A stretch of 64,000 nucleotides of DNA, taken from positions 126,124-190,123 of the forward strand of contig NZ_JH378888.1 in the NCBI RefSeq assembly GCF_000235485.1. The letters are read 5' to 3'. Positions 45,486-56,219 of the stretch are shown piece by piece (position 1 is the first letter of the stretch; every line of letters begins with the position of its first letter). The notes below the pieces were generated by a model. It was not told where the DNA came from, ran no database searches, and was given only the letters and a program-made list of their open reading frames with translations. The stretch is from Streptococcus sp. oral taxon 058 str. F0407 (lineage in GTDB: Bacteria > Bacillota > Bacilli > Lactobacillales > Streptococcaceae). Position numbers and translations under genes: made by a program.

Positions 45486-47246
45486 ATGGTTGACAAGCAA
45501 GTCATTGAAGAAATCAAAAACAATGCCAACATTGTGGAAGTCATAGGTGATGTGATTTCTTTACAGAAGGCTGGACGGAACTATTTAGGGCTCTGTCCTT
45601 TTCATGGTGAAAAGACTCCCTCTTTCAACGTTGTGGAAGACAGGCAGTTTTATCATTGTTTCGGTTGTGGGCGCTCAGGAGATGTTTTTAAGTTCATCGA
45701 AGAATACCAAGGCGTGTCCTTCATGGAAGCCGTTCAACTCTTAGGTGAGCGCGTCGGTATTCAACTAGCTATGCCTATCCAGTCTCGTCCTCAACAGCTT
45801 TCTCCTCATCAAGTTCTATATGATATGCATGAAGAAGCTGCACGCTTTTACCATGCAATCCTCATGACGACCAAGATGGGAGAAGCAGCAAGGGCTTATC
45901 TCTACAAACGTGGATTGACAGACGATGTTCTGAAGCACTTTCAGATTGGACTAGCTCCAGCCGAGAGAAACTATCTCTACCAACGTTTGGCTGACAAGTT
46001 TGAGGAAAAGGATTTATTGGCTTCGGGCTTGTTTTATTTGTCTGATGACAATCAGTTCTTTGATACCTTTTTCGGACGTATTGTCTTCCCTTTGACCAAT
46101 GACAAGGGGCAGGTCATTGCCTTTTCAGGTCGTATTTGGCAAGAAGCCGATAATCAGACTGCCAAGTACAAAAATAGTCGTTCAACTGCAATTTTTAATA
46201 AGAGTTACGAATTGTATCATTTGGACAAGGCAAAAAAGGGAACAGGTAAGATCACAGAGCTTTACCTGATGGAAGGCTTCATGGATGTTATCGCGGCCTA
46301 CCGCGCTGGTATAGAAAATGCTGTAGCCTCCATGGGGACAGCTCTGAGCAGAGAACATGTTGATCACCTCAAACGCTTCACCAAAAAGATAGTTCTCAGC
46401 TACGATGGTGACAAGGCAGGACAGGCAGCGACAGCCAAAGCTCTGGAAGAATTAAAAGATTTCTCAGTGGAAGTTGTCCGAGTACCTGATGCCATGGACC
46501 CAGATGAGTATTTACAAAAGAATTCTGCTGAAGATCTGGCCTACCTCTTAACCAAGACACGTATCAGTCCTATAGAGTTCTATATTCACCAACTCAAACC
46601 TGAGAATAGTGATAACTTGCAAGCGCAAATCGAGTTCATTGAAAAGATTGCGCCCTTAATCGCCAAAGAAAAGTCTATCACTGCCCAGAATTCATACATT
46701 CACATTCTGGCGGATAACCTACCTTCCTTTGATTACCAGCAGGTGGAACAGATTGTAAATGAAAGTCGAATTGTTCAAAGGCAGGAGAGGGTAAAGGATC
46801 ATCCTACACCAGTAGGGATTAGTTTACCTGTGACCCGGCAACTGACAGCAGTTATGAGAGCGGAGGCTCATCTCCTTTATAGGATGGCTGAGAATCCACT
46901 TGTTTTAAATGACTACCGATTAAGAGAAGATTTTTTCTTTGATACCCCAGAATTTCAGATTCTTTACGAATTATTAAGTGTAGAGGGAGAAATCGGATCA
47001 GAGGAACTGTCTCATCAGAGTCCTGAGGTTGAAAATGCCTGGTACCATGTTCTTGGTCTAGATTTGCCAACTGAGATGTCGCCTCAAGAACTTTCTGAAG
47101 TCGAAGCGACTCGTAACCGTGCCCTCCTCAGCAAGGACAATTTAAAGATTAAAAAGAAAGTACAGGAAGCTAGTCATCTAGGAGATACAGACACAGCCTG
47201 GGAAGAATTCCAACGATTGATTTCCCAAAAGAGAAGAATGGAGTAA
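45486..47246 (+). CDS. dnaG: DNA primase
   Basis: 586-aa primase. Zinc finger ([12 protein letters not shown]...YHCFGCG, ~residues 36-62), TOPRIM catalytic core ([31 protein letters not shown]) and a C-terminal helicase-binding part. The start at 45486 (MVDKQVI) follows GGAGGTATTGTGT; the ATG at 45471 lies upstream of this ribosome binding site and is rejected. It forms a macromolecular synthesis operon with rpoD, which starts 2 bases later. Confidence 0.96.
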   Translation: MVDKQVIEEIKNNANIVEVIGDVISLQKAGRNYLGLCPFHGEKTPSFNVVEDRQFYHCFGCGRSGDVFKFIEEYQGVSFMEAVQLLGERVGIQLAMPIQSRPQQLSPHQVLYDMHEEAARFYHAILMTTKMGEAARAYLYKRGLTDDVLKHFQIGLAPAERNYLYQRLADKFEEKDLLASGLFYLSDDNQFFDTFFGRIVFPLTNDKGQVIAFSGRIWQEADNQTAKYKNSRSTAIFNKSYELYHLDKAKKGTGKITELYLMEGFMDVIAAYRAGIENAVASMGTALSREHVDHLKRFTKKIVLSYDGDKAGQAATAKALEELKDFSVEVVRVPDAMDPDEYLQKNSAEDLAYLLTKTRISPIEFYIHQLKPENSDNLQAQIEFIEKIAPLIAKEKSITAQNSYIHILADNLPSFDYQQVEQIVNESRIVQRQERVKDHPTPVGISLPVTRQLTAVMRAEAHLLYRMAENPLVLNDYRLREDFFFDTPEFQILYELLSVEGEIGSEELSHQSPEVENAWYHVLGLDLPTEMSPQELSEVEATRNRALLSKDNLKIKKKVQEASHLGDTDTAWEEFQRLISQKRRME

Positions 47247-47248
47247 TA

Positions 47249-48358
47249 ATGGCAACAAAACAAAAAGAAGTAACCACATTTGATGTGCAAGTAGCAGACT
47301 TTATCCGTAACCACAAAAAAACAGGAACAGCAACAGATGACGAAATCAATTCAAGTCTGGTTATTCCTTTTGCCCTCGATGCAGACGGCATTGAAGACCT
47401 TTTGCAACGGATTCAGGATGCTGGTATTTCTATCACAGATAACGAAGGAAATCCAAGTGCGCGTGTTCTTAGTGCAGAAGAAGAACCAGAACTCAGCGAT
47501 GAGGATTTGATTGGCTCAACTTCTGCCAAGGTTAATGACCCAGTCCGTATGTATTTGAAGGAAATCGGGGTTGTTCCTCTCTTGACCAACGAAGAGGAAA
47601 AAGAATTGGCCCTAGCAGTTGAGGCTGGTGATATTGAAGCCAAACAACGTCTTGCAGAAGCCAACCTTCGTTTGGTGGTTTCTATTGCTAAGCGCTACGT
47701 AGGGCGTGGCATGCAGTTTCTTGACTTGATCCAAGAAGGAAACATGGGTTTGATGAAGGCTGTTGACAAGTTTGACTATTCAAAAGGATTTAAGTTTTCT
47801 ACGTATGCAACTTGGTGGATTCGTCAGGCAATCACTCGTGCCATCGCTGACCAAGCTCGTACCATTCGTATCCCAGTTCACATGGTTGAAACCATTAATA
47901 AGCTTGTCCGTGAACAGCGTAATCTCCTTCAAGAATTGGGCCAAGATCCAACTCCTGAACAAATCGCTGAGCGTATGGATATGACACCTGACAAGGTGCG
48001 TGAAATCTTGAAAATCGCCCAAGAACCAGTATCTCTTGAAACACCGATTGGTGAAGAGGACGATAGCCACCTTGGGGACTTTATCGAAGACGAAGTGATT
48101 GAAAATCCAGTGGACTACACAACTCGTATCGTTTTGCGTGAGCAGTTGGATGAAGTATTAGATACTTTGACTGACCGTGAAGAAAACGTTCTGCGCCTTC
48201 GTTTCGGTTTGGACGATGGGAAAATGCGCACCCTTGAAGATGTTGGTAAAGTCTTTAACGTAACTCGTGAACGTATCCGTCAGATTGAGGCCAAGGCTTT
48301 GAGAAAATTGCGCCAACCAAGTCGCAGCAAACCGCTTCGTGATTTTATTGAAGATTAG
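47249..48358 (+). CDS. rpoD: Major sigma factor RpoD (SigA)
   Basis: 369-aa primary sigma factor. Region 1.1 is short and acidic (~1-90), region 1.2 is [18 protein letters not shown], region 2 has [32 protein letters not shown] and [10 protein letters not shown], region 4 has the helix-turn-helix [18 protein letters not shown]. The size agrees with streptococcal RpoD. It begins 2 bases after dnaG, with AGAGAAGAATGGAG as ribosome binding site. Confidence 0.97.
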   Translation: MATKQKEVTTFDVQVADFIRNHKKTGTATDDEINSSLVIPFALDADGIEDLLQRIQDAGISITDNEGNPSARVLSAEEEPELSDEDLIGSTSAKVNDPVRMYLKEIGVVPLLTNEEEKELALAVEAGDIEAKQRLAEANLRLVVSIAKRYVGRGMQFLDLIQEGNMGLMKAVDKFDYSKGFKFSTYATWWIRQAITRAIADQARTIRIPVHMVETINKLVREQRNLLQELGQDPTPEQIAERMDMTPDKVREILKIAQEPVSLETPIGEEDDSHLGDFIEDEVIENPVDYTTRIVLREQLDEVLDTLTDREENVLRLRFGLDDGKMRTLEDVGKVFNVTRERIRQIEAKALRKLRQPSRSKPLRDFIED

Positions 48359-48371
48359 AGTGAGGATGAAC

Positions 48372-48701
48372 ATGGCTTATACAGAAGAGCAAATTGAAGC
48401 TATCAAAACACGTATTTTAAACGCTTTGGAAGAAGTAATTGACCCTGAGTTGGGAATTGATATTGTCAACCTAGGTTTGATTTATGAAATTCGTTTTGAT
48501 GGTGAAACTGGTCACACTGAAATTGATATGACCTTGACAACTATGGGCTGCCCACTGGCTGACCTCTTAACAGACCAGATACACGATGCGATGACAGATG
48601 TGCCTGAGGTAACCAATACCGAAGTTAAATTGGTCTGGTATCCAGCTTGGACTGTTGAAAAAATGAGTCGCTATGCACGTATCGCCCTAGGAATTAAATA
48701 A
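48372..48701 (+). CDS. MIP18/DUF59 family metal-sulfur cluster protein
   Basis: 109-aa MIP18-family protein of the SufT/PaaD type, thought to help assemble or insert iron-sulfur clusters. Signature: VIDPELGIDIVNLGLIYEI and LTTMGCPLADLL, whose Cys is typical. The start at 48372 (MAYTEEQ) follows GAGGATGAAC; the frame is open further upstream but without a ribosome binding site. It is the third gene of the dnaG-rpoD row. Confidence 0.9.
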   Translation: MAYTEEQIEAIKTRILNALEEVIDPELGIDIVNLGLIYEIRFDGETGHTEIDMTLTTMGCPLADLLTDQIHDAMTDVPEVTNTEVKLVWYPAWTVEKMSRYARIALGIK

Positions 48702-48713
48702 ACAGTAAAAAAT

Positions 48714-48777
48714 AGGAGAGACGATTGGAAAATAGGGTAAATTCCTCTTTTTCCTCTGGTCTCTTCTTTCTTTTGCT
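48714..48777 (+). terminator. Possible terminator after the dnaG-rpoD operon
   Basis: GAGAGAC/GTCTCTTC arms with a long inner region (GGAAAA/CTTTTTCC) followed by a T-rich run. Tentative. Confidence 0.35.
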
Positions 48778-48798
48778 GATTTTCTGGAAATAAAATGG

Positions 48799-48804
48799 TA
48801 TAAT
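48799..48804 (+). promoter_or_regulatory. -10 box directly before cpoA
   Basis: TGGTATAAT ends 7 bases before the ATG at 48812. The expected transcription start lies on or next to the start codon, so the mRNA is probably leaderless. Confidence 0.6.
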
Positions 48805-48811
48805 GAATGGT

Positions 48812-49855
48812 ATGGAAAACGAAAAATTGCGTGTCAATATGCTAAGTTCAAGTGAAAAGATAGCTGGTCAAGGAGTATCAGGAGCCTACCGTGAGTTGGT
48901 ACGTCTCCTACATCGTGATGCCAAAGACCAGTTGATTGTTACGGAGAACCTTCCTGTAGAGGCGGATGTGACTCACTTTCATACCATTGACTTCCCTTAT
49001 TATTTATCTACTTTCCAAAAGAAACGCTCTGGGAGAAAAATTGGCTATGTACATTTTTTGCCTGATACGCTTGAGGGGAGTTTGAAAATTCCATTTTTCT
49101 TAAAGGGAATTATCAAACGCTATGTTTTTTCTTTTTACAACCGAATGGAACACCTGGTGGTGGTCAATCCCATGTTTATCGAGGATTTGGTGGCAGCTGG
49201 TATTCCGCGTGAAAAAGTAACTTATATTCCAAACTTTGTAAATAAGGAAAAATGGCATCCACTGCCAGCTGACCAAGTAGCAAAACTTCGTCAAGAAATT
49301 GATTTAGCTGAGGATCAGTTTGTTGTTGTAGGTGCAGGTCAGGTTCAGAAACGTAAAGGAATTGATGACTTTATACGTCTTGCGGAGGAATTGCCAGAAA
49401 TTACTTTTATCTGGGCTGGCGGTTTTTCATTTGGCGGGATGACAGATGGTTATGAACGCTATAAAAAAATTATGGACAATCCACCTAAAAATCTAATTTT
49501 TCCAGGTATTGTTCCTCCAGAGCGAATGCGAGAGTTCTACGCTTTAGCGGATCTCTTCTTGCTACCAAGTTACAACGAATTATTCCCTATGACCATCTTA
49601 GAGGCAGCTAGTTGTGAAGCACCGATTATGTTGAGGGATTTAGATCTATACAAGGTCATTCTCGAAGGGAATTATCGTGCTACAGGTGATGTTTCCGAGA
49701 TGAGAGAAGCGATCCTAGAATACAAGAATGATCCTGAAGCTTTAAAAGACTTGAAAGAAAAAGCTCGTGAGATTTCTAAAGAGTACTCGGAGGAGCATTT
49801 ACTGGAAATCTGGTTGAAGTTCTATCGGGAGCAGGCGACTCTAGGCAAGAAGTGA
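48812..49855 (+). CDS. cpoA: Glycolipid glycosyltransferase CpoA (GalGlc-diacylglycerol synthase)
   Basis: 347-aa GT4-family glycosyltransferase. In S. pneumoniae CpoA adds galactose to glucosyl-diacylglycerol, and mutations in it alter beta-lactam susceptibility. The start at 48812 (MENEKLRVNM) is chosen because an ATG at 48803 lies inside the -10 box and cannot be on the transcript. Motifs: GQGVSGAYRELV, VVGAGQVQKRKGIDDFI and the E(x7)E site ELFPMTILEAAS. No Shine-Dalgarno sequence is present. The second glycolipid synthase gene follows after 8 bases. Confidence 0.92.
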   Translation: MENEKLRVNMLSSSEKIAGQGVSGAYRELVRLLHRDAKDQLIVTENLPVEADVTHFHTIDFPYYLSTFQKKRSGRKIGYVHFLPDTLEGSLKIPFFLKGIIKRYVFSFYNRMEHLVVVNPMFIEDLVAAGIPREKVTYIPNFVNKEKWHPLPADQVAKLRQEIDLAEDQFVVVGAGQVQKRKGIDDFIRLAEELPEITFIWAGGFSFGGMTDGYERYKKIMDNPPKNLIFPGIVPPERMREFYALADLFLLPSYNELFPMTILEAASCEAPIMLRDLDLYKVILEGNYRATGDVSEMREAILEYKNDPEALKDLKEKAREISKEYSEEHLLEIWLKFYREQATLGKK

Positions 49856-49863
49856 GGTAATCT

Positions 49864-51180
49864 ATGCGAATTGGTTTATTTACTGACACCTATTTCCCTC
49901 AGGTTTCTGGGGTTGCGACTAGCATTCGAACCTTGAAGACAGAGCTTGAGAAGCAAGGACATGCAGTTTTTATCTTTACAACAACTGATAAAGATGTGAA
50001 CCGCTACGAGGATTGGCAAATCATTCGAATTCCGAGTGTTCCCTTCTTTGCATTTAAGGATCGACGTTTTGCTTATCGTGGATTTACAAAGGCACTTGAG
50101 ATTGCTAAACAGTATCAGCTAGATATCATTCATACGCAAACAGAGTTTTCACTAGGTTTACTAGGGATTTGGATTGCAAGAGAATTGAAAATTCCTGTTA
50201 TTCATACCTACCACACTCAGTACGAAGATTATGTGCATTATATTGCTAAGGGTATGCTGATTCGTCCAAGTATGGTAAAATATCTGGTAAGGGGCTTCCT
50301 TCACGATGTTGATGGAGTGATTTGTCCAAGTGAGATTGTTCGGGATCTTCTATCTAAGTACAAGGTTAAGGTTGAAAAGCGTGTGATACCAACTGGTATT
50401 GAGCTAGCTAAGTTTGAACGCCCTGAGATTAAAGAAGAGAATTTAGCAGCCCTTCGACTTAAACTTGGGATTAAAGAAAACGAGAAAATGTTACTGAGTC
50501 TTTCTCGTATCTCCTTTGAGAAAAATATCCAAGCGGTCCTAGCCGCCTTCGCGCAGGTTTTGAAAGAAGAAGACAAAGTGAAACTGGTTGTTGCTGGTGA
50601 CGGTCCTTATTTGGACAGTCTGAAAGAACAAGCCGTCCAGTTGCAAATTCAAGATCAGGTGATTTTTACTGGTATGATCGCCCCAAGTGAAACAGCCTTG
50701 TACTATAAGGCGGCAGATTTCTTTATCTCTGCATCCACTAGTGAAACCCAAGGCCTGACTTATCTAGAGAGTCTAGCCAGTGGAACGCCTGTCATCGCTC
50801 ATGGTAATCCTTATCTGGATAATCTGATCAGTGACAAAATGTTTGGAACCCTCTACTATGGAGAACAGGACCTTGCTGGTGCAATATTGGAGGCCTTGAT
50901 CGCCACTCCAGATATGGATGAGCAGAAGTTGGCTGACAAGTTGTATGAGATTTCTGCTGAGAATTTTGGGAAACGAGTCCATGAGTTTTATCTCGATGCC
51001 ATTATTTCAAATAAATTTGAGCAGGAACTACGTGGCGACGAACCCATGACACAGCGATTCTTAAAAACTATTTTGTACCTACCTCAGCAGGCTGTTTCAA
51101 CCCCAGTTAAAGAGTCCAAACGAATATTAAAGGCTTCTAAAAAGCAGTTGTCTAGCATCCGGGATTACTGGAGAGATTAG
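49864..51180 (+). CDS. 1,2-diacylglycerol 3-glucosyltransferase
   Basis: 438-aa GT4-family enzyme, expected to make monoglucosyl-diacylglycerol, the substrate for CpoA and an anchor for lipoteichoic acid. RIGLFTDTYFPQVSGVATSI at the N terminus is the donor/acceptor start, VIHTYHTQYEDYV and GVICPSE follow, then the E(x7)E element SETQGLTYLESLASG. The basic C terminus (KRILKASKKQLSS) suggests membrane association. Ribosome binding site AAGTGAGGTAATCT. Function is taken from the paired arrangement known in pneumococcus. Confidence 0.9.
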   Translation: MRIGLFTDTYFPQVSGVATSIRTLKTELEKQGHAVFIFTTTDKDVNRYEDWQIIRIPSVPFFAFKDRRFAYRGFTKALEIAKQYQLDIIHTQTEFSLGLLGIWIARELKIPVIHTYHTQYEDYVHYIAKGMLIRPSMVKYLVRGFLHDVDGVICPSEIVRDLLSKYKVKVEKRVIPTGIELAKFERPEIKEENLAALRLKLGIKENEKMLLSLSRISFEKNIQAVLAAFAQVLKEEDKVKLVVAGDGPYLDSLKEQAVQLQIQDQVIFTGMIAPSETALYYKAADFFISASTSETQGLTYLESLASGTPVIAHGNPYLDNLISDKMFGTLYYGEQDLAGAILEALIATPDMDEQKLADKLYEISAENFGKRVHEFYLDAIISNKFEQELRGDEPMTQRFLKTILYLPQQAVSTPVKESKRILKASKKQLSSIRDYWRD

Positions 51181-51202
51181 TAAAAATATAGGAGAACAAA
51201 AG

Positions 51203-51394
51203 ATGGCGAAAAAATTTATGAGAAGTGGAAGAGACCAAAAAATTGGTGGTGTTTGTGCAGGAGTAGCCCACTATTTTGATATTGATCCCACCATTGTTCG
51301 TGTGATTTGGGGTGTTCTTGCTTTTTGTTATGGGGCAGGGATACTTGCTTACTTGATTTTATGGGTAATTGCACCTGTTTCTAGCGAATATTAA
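51203..51394 (+). CDS. PspC domain membrane protein
   Basis: 63-aa protein consisting of a single PspC (phage shock protein C) domain: SGRDQKIGGVCAGVAHYFDIDPTIVRVIWGVL, then a membrane segment (~residues 33-58). The family is linked to envelope stress. It begins 22 bases after the glucosyltransferase with AGGAGAACAAAAG as ribosome binding site. Confidence 0.9.
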   Translation: MAKKFMRSGRDQKIGGVCAGVAHYFDIDPTIVRVIWGVLAFCYGAGILAYLILWVIAPVSSEY

Positions 51395-51437
51395 AAGAGA
51401 ATCGGAATAGAACAAAGAGAAATAAAAAGGAGTTCAA

Positions 51438-51572
51438 ATGGCTTTTGGAGATAATGGAAAACGTAAAAAAACAATGTTTGAAAAAGTAACGCTTTTTGTC
51501 GTGCTAATTATGTTGTTTGTAACCCTTGCTGGTATCTTTGCGACAGCACTTGGAGCTTTTAGCAGATTCTAA
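51438..51572 (+). CDS. DUF4044 small membrane protein
   Basis: 44-aa protein starting MAFGDNGKRKKTMFEK with one membrane segment (~residues 17-40) and ending GAFSRF. Short basic N terminus plus one helix is the DUF4044 pattern found next to obg in streptococci. Ribosome binding site AAAAAGGAGTTCAA. Too short for most ORF lists. Function unknown. Confidence 0.75.
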   Translation: MAFGDNGKRKKTMFEKVTLFVVLIMLFVTLAGIFATALGAFSRF

Positions 51573-51643
51573 GCAAGTTGCTAAGATAGAAACAATAACT
51601 AATGACTGGGTTCTCCCCAGCCTTTTTAAAGTGAGAAGAAAAT

Positions 51644-52954
51644 ATGAGTATGTTTTTAGATACAGCTAAGATCAAGGTCAAGGCTGGTAATGGTGGCGAT
51701 GGCATGGTCGCCTTTCGCCGTGAAAAGTATGTCCCTAATGGCGGGCCTTGGGGTGGTGATGGCGGACGTGGTGGTAACGTTGTTTTCGTTGTGGACGAAG
51801 GCTTGCGTACCTTGATGGATTTCCGCTATAACCGTCATTTCAAGGCCGAATCTGGTGAAAAAGGGATGACCAAAGGAATGCATGGACGTGGTGCAGAAGA
51901 TCTTCGTGTTCGCGTACCACAAGGAACGACTGTACGTGATGCAGAAACAGGTAAAGTCATTACAGACTTGATTGAACATGGTCAAGAATTTATCGTGGCT
52001 CATGGCGGTCGTGGTGGTCGAGGAAACATCCGTTTTGCGACACCCAAAAATCCTGCACCTGAGATTTCTGAGAATGGAGAACCAGGTCAGGAACGTGAGT
52101 TGCAACTGGAATTAAAGATCTTGGCGGATGTCGGCTTGGTTGGTTTCCCATCTGTCGGAAAGTCAACTTTGCTTAGTGTCATCACTTCAGCTAAACCTAA
52201 AATCGGTGCTTACCACTTTACGACTATTGTCCCTAATTTGGGTATGGTTCGTACTCAGTCAGGTGAATCGTTTGCAGTAGCAGACCTTCCAGGTTTGATT
52301 GAAGGGGCTAGTCAAGGTGTTGGTCTTGGAACCCAGTTTCTCCGTCATATCGAACGCACTCGAGTTATCCTCCATATCATCGATATGTCGGCTAGCGAAG
52401 GGCGTGATCCTTACGAAGATTACCTTGCTATCAATAAGGAATTAGAATCCTACAACCTTCGTCTGATGGAGCGTCCGCAGATCATCGTGGCTAACAAGAT
52501 GGACATGCCTGAAAGTCAGGAAAATCTTAAAACTTTCAAGGAAAAGTTGGCAGCAAATTACGACGAGTTTGAGGAACTTCCAGCAATCTTCCCAATTTCT
52601 GGATTGACCAAGCAAGGCTTGGCTCCCCTTTTGGATGCGACAGCTGAATTGTTAGATAAAACTCCTGAGTTCTTGCTCTATGACGAGTCTGATATGGAAG
52701 AAGAAGCTTACTATGGCTTTGATGAGGAAGAAAAAGCCTTTGAAATTAGTCGTGACGATGATGCTACATGGGTTCTTTCTGGTGAGAAACTCATGAAACT
52801 CTTTAACATGACCAACTTTGACCGTGACGAATCGGTCATGAAGTTTGCTCGTCAGTTACGTGGTATGGGAGTTGACGAAGCCCTTCGTGCGCGTGGTGCC
52901 AAAGATGGAGATTTGGTCCGAATTGGTAAATTTGAGTTTGAATTTGTAGACTAG
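51644..52954 (+). CDS. obg: GTPase Obg (CgtA)
   Basis: 436-aa essential GTPase of 50S assembly and stress control. Glycine-rich Obg domain at ~1-160 ([29 protein letters not shown]), G domain with GFPSVGKST (about residues 167-175), [13 protein letters not shown], and the C-terminal OCT domain (~360-436). Start ATG after AGTGAGAAGAAAAT; a TGAGAAG-type weak ribosome binding site. Confidence 0.97.
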   Translation: MSMFLDTAKIKVKAGNGGDGMVAFRREKYVPNGGPWGGDGGRGGNVVFVVDEGLRTLMDFRYNRHFKAESGEKGMTKGMHGRGAEDLRVRVPQGTTVRDAETGKVITDLIEHGQEFIVAHGGRGGRGNIRFATPKNPAPEISENGEPGQERELQLELKILADVGLVGFPSVGKSTLLSVITSAKPKIGAYHFTTIVPNLGMVRTQSGESFAVADLPGLIEGASQGVGLGTQFLRHIERTRVILHIIDMSASEGRDPYEDYLAINKELESYNLRLMERPQIIVANKMDMPESQENLKTFKEKLAANYDEFEELPAIFPISGLTKQGLAPLLDATAELLDKTPEFLLYDESDMEEEAYYGFDEEEKAFEISRDDDATWVLSGEKLMKLFNMTNFDRDESVMKFARQLRGMGVDEALRARGAKDGDLVRIGKFEFEFVD

Positions 52955-52963
52955 GAGACTGAT

Positions 52964-53137
52964 ATGGGAGATAAACCGATATCATTCCGAGATGCAGATG
53001 GAAACTTTGTCTCTGCAGCAGACGTATGGAATGAAAAGAAACTAGAAGAATTGTTTAATCGTCTCAATCCCAAACGTGCCCTTAGATTGGCACGAGAAAA
53101 AAAAGACAATGAGAAGGCTGATAAAGAAGAAAAATAG
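52964..53137 (+). CDS. Small hypothetical protein downstream of obg
   Basis: 57-aa, highly charged protein: MGDKPISFRDADGNFVSAADVWN then a Lys/Arg/Glu-rich helix. It starts 9 bases after obg and ribosome binding site TAGGAGACTGAT is good, so it is probably co-transcribed. A similar small protein follows obg in pneumococcus, from memory. No function known. A terminator follows. Confidence 0.7.
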   Translation: MGDKPISFRDADGNFVSAADVWNEKKLEELFNRLNPKRALRLAREKKDNEKADKEEK

Positions 53138-53161
53138 CCTATCGACATTGATAAAACAGAA

Positions 53162-53195
53162 CCCCGTGATTGGATTCATCACGGGGGATTTTTTA
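53162..53195. terminator. Terminator between the small gene and argR
   Basis: CCCCGTGAT pairs with ATCACGGGG and is followed by a T run; an A-rich side also serves the convergent argR. Confidence 0.85.
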
Positions 53196-53663
53196 GTCAT
53201 TGAAGAAAAAAGGTGGCGCAAATTTTTTAAGAATTTCAAAGCAAGTCTGTGCTTCTTCAGCATTTTCACAGATAAGAAGGCAGACATCATCACCACATAC
53301 GGTAGCAATGATTTGTTTAAAATCGAGAGCATCAAGAACAGCTCCAAACGATTGGGCAAGACCTGGCAAGGTTTTGAGGACAACCTGATGCTGGACAGGG
53401 CGTAGCATGACCAAGCCATCCTCCATATAGTTTTCCAAGCGTTTTTCCCATTTGGAGATGGAACCGGTATTTAAAACATAGTAAGAATTATCTTCTTCTC
53501 GCACTTTTGAGAGGTTCATGGTTTTGATATCGCGTGAGAGAGTGGCCTGTGTGACTTGAATATCATTTTCAGCTAGTAAGGCTTGCAACTCTGCTTGTGT
53601 ATGAATCTTATTTTTAGCTACAAGTGCACGGATGAGTTGGTGTCTATGTTCAGATTTATTCAT
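53193..53663 (-). CDS. argR: Arginine repressor family regulator (ArgR)
   Basis: 156-aa ArgR/AhrC-type regulator on the minus strand. The N-terminal winged helix includes QATLSRDIKTMNLSKV (~residues 38-53), and the C-terminal oligomerisation/arginine-binding domain has VLDALDFKQIIATVCGDDVCLLICEN (GTV.GDDT equivalents, here ATVCGDD). Streptococci have several ArgR paralogues, so the exact role (arginine or other) is not fixed. It ends close to a terminator. The ribosome binding site AAAGGAGTTCGTCTC precedes the ATG; pepX lies immediately upstream in the same direction. Confidence 0.9.
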   Translation of the reverse strand: MNKSEHRHQLIRALVAKNKIHTQAELQALLAENDIQVTQATLSRDIKTMNLSKVREEDNSYYVLNTGSISKWEKRLENYMEDGLVMLRPVQHQVVLKTLPGLAQSFGAVLDALDFKQIIATVCGDDVCLLICENAEEAQTCFEILKKFAPPFFFND

Positions 53664-53679
53664 ATGAGACGAACTCCTT

Positions 53680-55953
53680 TTATGAGGGGATGGTGATCGT
53701 AGACTGTGCTAAATCAACAGTCAAGTGATAGTCTGTATTATCTCGGATTGTGATCTCAAAGTCAGTTGTATAGAGGACTAAACGAAGAGTATCTCCTTCT
53801 TTAAGTTTGTAGATAGTTGGTTGAAGCTCTAGCTTGAAGTTCATCCATTCATTTGGTTGGATTTCTTCAATCGTCAAGAGATTAGTTCGATTTTGAAGAT
53901 TGAGGTAGCCTTTGGAGATGACACGTTGGGGACTTGGATTAAATGGCAATTCGCAGAGATTTTCAAGCATGTGATAGCGACCGTTGTCCATGGTTCTAGC
54001 ACTTAAAACAGCTGGATAAGGCTGTAGATATTTCTTTTGTCCAAGTTCTAGCAGTTGGGCTGATAATAAGCCCTTGTTTGTACTTGATTTGACACGAAGT
54101 TTCAGCTCCACTCGACCATTTAAATGAATGTCTTGACTTACTGGAAGGTCAATGGTGATCTGATTGGTTTTTCCTTGGTAAAGTTCTGTGTTGAAGGTTT
54201 GGTAAGTCTTGCCATAACGCTCAAAATCTTTTTGATCATACCGGTTCTGAATCACTTTTTCTTCAGTTCCAAGTGAGAAAGTATGCGATTCATCTTGCTC
54301 GCCAAAGGTATCAAGACTCTGCCATGTTTGCGGTGCTGTATTGTCCTGCCAGATAACAGTAGGAAGTTGATAGCCTGAGTCAAGTCCTAACAATTTTTTA
54401 CTTAACAAGGCATTCATGGACTCGCGGAAGTCTATGGACTGCCAGTTATTCATATAAACATGGGCACCATGATGGAAAAAAAGGTGCTTGCGAATATTGT
54501 CAGGAAGAGCATGAAACATTTGATAAACATGAAGTGGTTTGACGTTCCAATCCTGAGAACCATGCGTAAAGACGACCTCAGCTTTAACCTTGTGAGCATT
54601 GAGTAGATAGTTGCGGTCATGCCAAAATTGATTGTAGTCACCAGTCTTGCGATCTAATTGTTCTTTTACCTTCTCTAAGTCTGCCTGATGAGCTCCATTA
54701 CCACGAATATAATCACCAGCTAGGAGATTACGGGAGTAGGTCAATTCAGCAAGTGAGTCAAAATCCTCACCTGGATAACCACCAGGGCTGGTTACCAGAC
54801 CATTTTCACGATAGTAGTTGTACCAAGAAGAAATTCCTGCTTCAGCGATGATCACTTCCAAGCCATCAACACCGGTTGTCGCAAGACCATTGGACATGGT
54901 GCCCAGATAAGAAATACCTGTTGTGGCAACCTTTCCATTAGACCAGTCAGCCTTGATCTCGCGTTTGCGCGTATGGTCAGTAAAGGCACGGCAACGACCA
55001 TTGAGCCAATCAATGACATTTTTATATGCCTCAATCTGCAGGTAGTCCCCATTGGTCATGAGACCTTGGGAATCCTTGGTTCCAACACCTGATACATAGA
55101 GATTGGCAAATCCTCGTGGGAGGAAGTAATCGTTGAGAGTGTAAGAGCTATTGATGTGAGTTAGCTTTTCTTCAGCCTCAGAAACGACTTTTGCTTGACC
55201 AAGAGGTTCGACTAAATTCAGCTTAGGTTCCTCAAGTTCAATGGTGTGGGGCGGTTTGACCTCAAGCTCTCCTTCCATCTTGTAGAGAGCCTTGTCGCTG
55301 GCTTTGTCGTTGGTGCCTTGGTGATACGGACTTGCAGTCATAACCGTAGGGATCTGTCCCTCATAGCGAGGACGAATAATACTAACCTTGACTAAGTCAG
55401 GTAGACCGTCTTCATCAGTATCCACACGACTCTCTACATAAACAACTTCACGAATGACATCGTGACTAGAGAAGGTTGCCAAGCTCTTGCCGTTAAAGTA
55501 GTGGTAGTGATTATCTTCTGCAATTAGTCCATCACTAACAAGCTGGTCGATGAGCGTATTTCCCTTTTTGGTTCGAGTGTTGAGCAAATGGTAGAGATTT
55601 TCAATCAAATCTCCATAAATAATAGGAAATCCAGTTTCTTTACGGAATTGTTCAGCATCTTCAAAGTCAATAAGAAAGTTGAAGCCTAGAATTTGAAAAA
55701 CTACAGTATAGAAAATATCAGCAGTCAACTCTTTATCAGACTGAAAGAAGCCCAGTAGATCCGTTTCTCTATCTGCAGCTAGGGTGGATAGAGCATAATC
55801 GGTATTGGTATAAGTGAAAAAACTCCAGCGGACAAATTGTTCAAGTTGTTTTTTTGATGATTGTTCTGGTACCAGCTTCAAACCAAGTTGGGATAACTCG
55901 CGCAAAACTTGCGAATGAGAAACCGGCAAGTAGCTGAATTGATTAAAACGCAT
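53680..55953 (-). CDS. pepX: X-prolyl dipeptidyl aminopeptidase
   Basis: 757-aa serine peptidase (S15) releasing X-Pro dipeptides from casein-type and collagen-type peptides. The active-site Ser is in [15 protein letters not shown] (GxSYxG), with Asp and His further down ([21 protein letters not shown]). A C-terminal beta-sandwich domain closes the protein. Start ATG at 55953 with AAAGGAGAGCGCC. argR follows it by 16 bases, so the two may share a transcript. Confidence 0.95.
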   Translation of the reverse strand: MRFNQFSYLPVSHSQVLRELSQLGLKLVPEQSSKKQLEQFVRWSFFTYTNTDYALSTLAADRETDLLGFFQSDKELTADIFYTVVFQILGFNFLIDFEDAEQFRKETGFPIIYGDLIENLYHLLNTRTKKGNTLIDQLVSDGLIAEDNHYHYFNGKSLATFSSHDVIREVVYVESRVDTDEDGLPDLVKVSIIRPRYEGQIPTVMTASPYHQGTNDKASDKALYKMEGELEVKPPHTIELEEPKLNLVEPLGQAKVVSEAEEKLTHINSSYTLNDYFLPRGFANLYVSGVGTKDSQGLMTNGDYLQIEAYKNVIDWLNGRCRAFTDHTRKREIKADWSNGKVATTGISYLGTMSNGLATTGVDGLEVIIAEAGISSWYNYYRENGLVTSPGGYPGEDFDSLAELTYSRNLLAGDYIRGNGAHQADLEKVKEQLDRKTGDYNQFWHDRNYLLNAHKVKAEVVFTHGSQDWNVKPLHVYQMFHALPDNIRKHLFFHHGAHVYMNNWQSIDFRESMNALLSKKLLGLDSGYQLPTVIWQDNTAPQTWQSLDTFGEQDESHTFSLGTEEKVIQNRYDQKDFERYGKTYQTFNTELYQGKTNQITIDLPVSQDIHLNGRVELKLRVKSSTNKGLLSAQLLELGQKKYLQPYPAVLSARTMDNGRYHMLENLCELPFNPSPQRVISKGYLNLQNRTNLLTIEEIQPNEWMNFKLELQPTIYKLKEGDTLRLVLYTTDFEITIRDNTDYHLTVDLAQSTITIPS

Positions 55954-56219
55954 GGCGCTCTCCTTTAGAAATATTCTAAATTTAGTATATCAAAAATAAG
56001 GTAAAAAAGATATTGTTGACCTATGATGAAGTCAATTTAAAAGGAAGCCGAAACAGAGATCAAACTATCTTAAAACGTGGGGATTTCAGCACAATAGCAT
56101 TCAGATTTTGAGAATAACTTAGTTTTATAGGTGAGAGTGAAAGGAATGGTCTTCTACCTTTTCATTCTAGTTTTTAAAATGGTATAATAGTACTATATCT
56201 AAAGCAAGGAGGAGATGGA
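55954..56219. promoter_or_regulatory. Divergent region pepX/dnaE with dnaE promoter
   Basis: The extended -10 TGGTATAAT (TATAAT at 56185-56190) serves dnaE. A hairpin (AGTGAAAGG/CCTTTTCATTCT, about 56139-56170) with a following T run lies just upstream. No gene is seen in the region. Confidence 0.5.
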
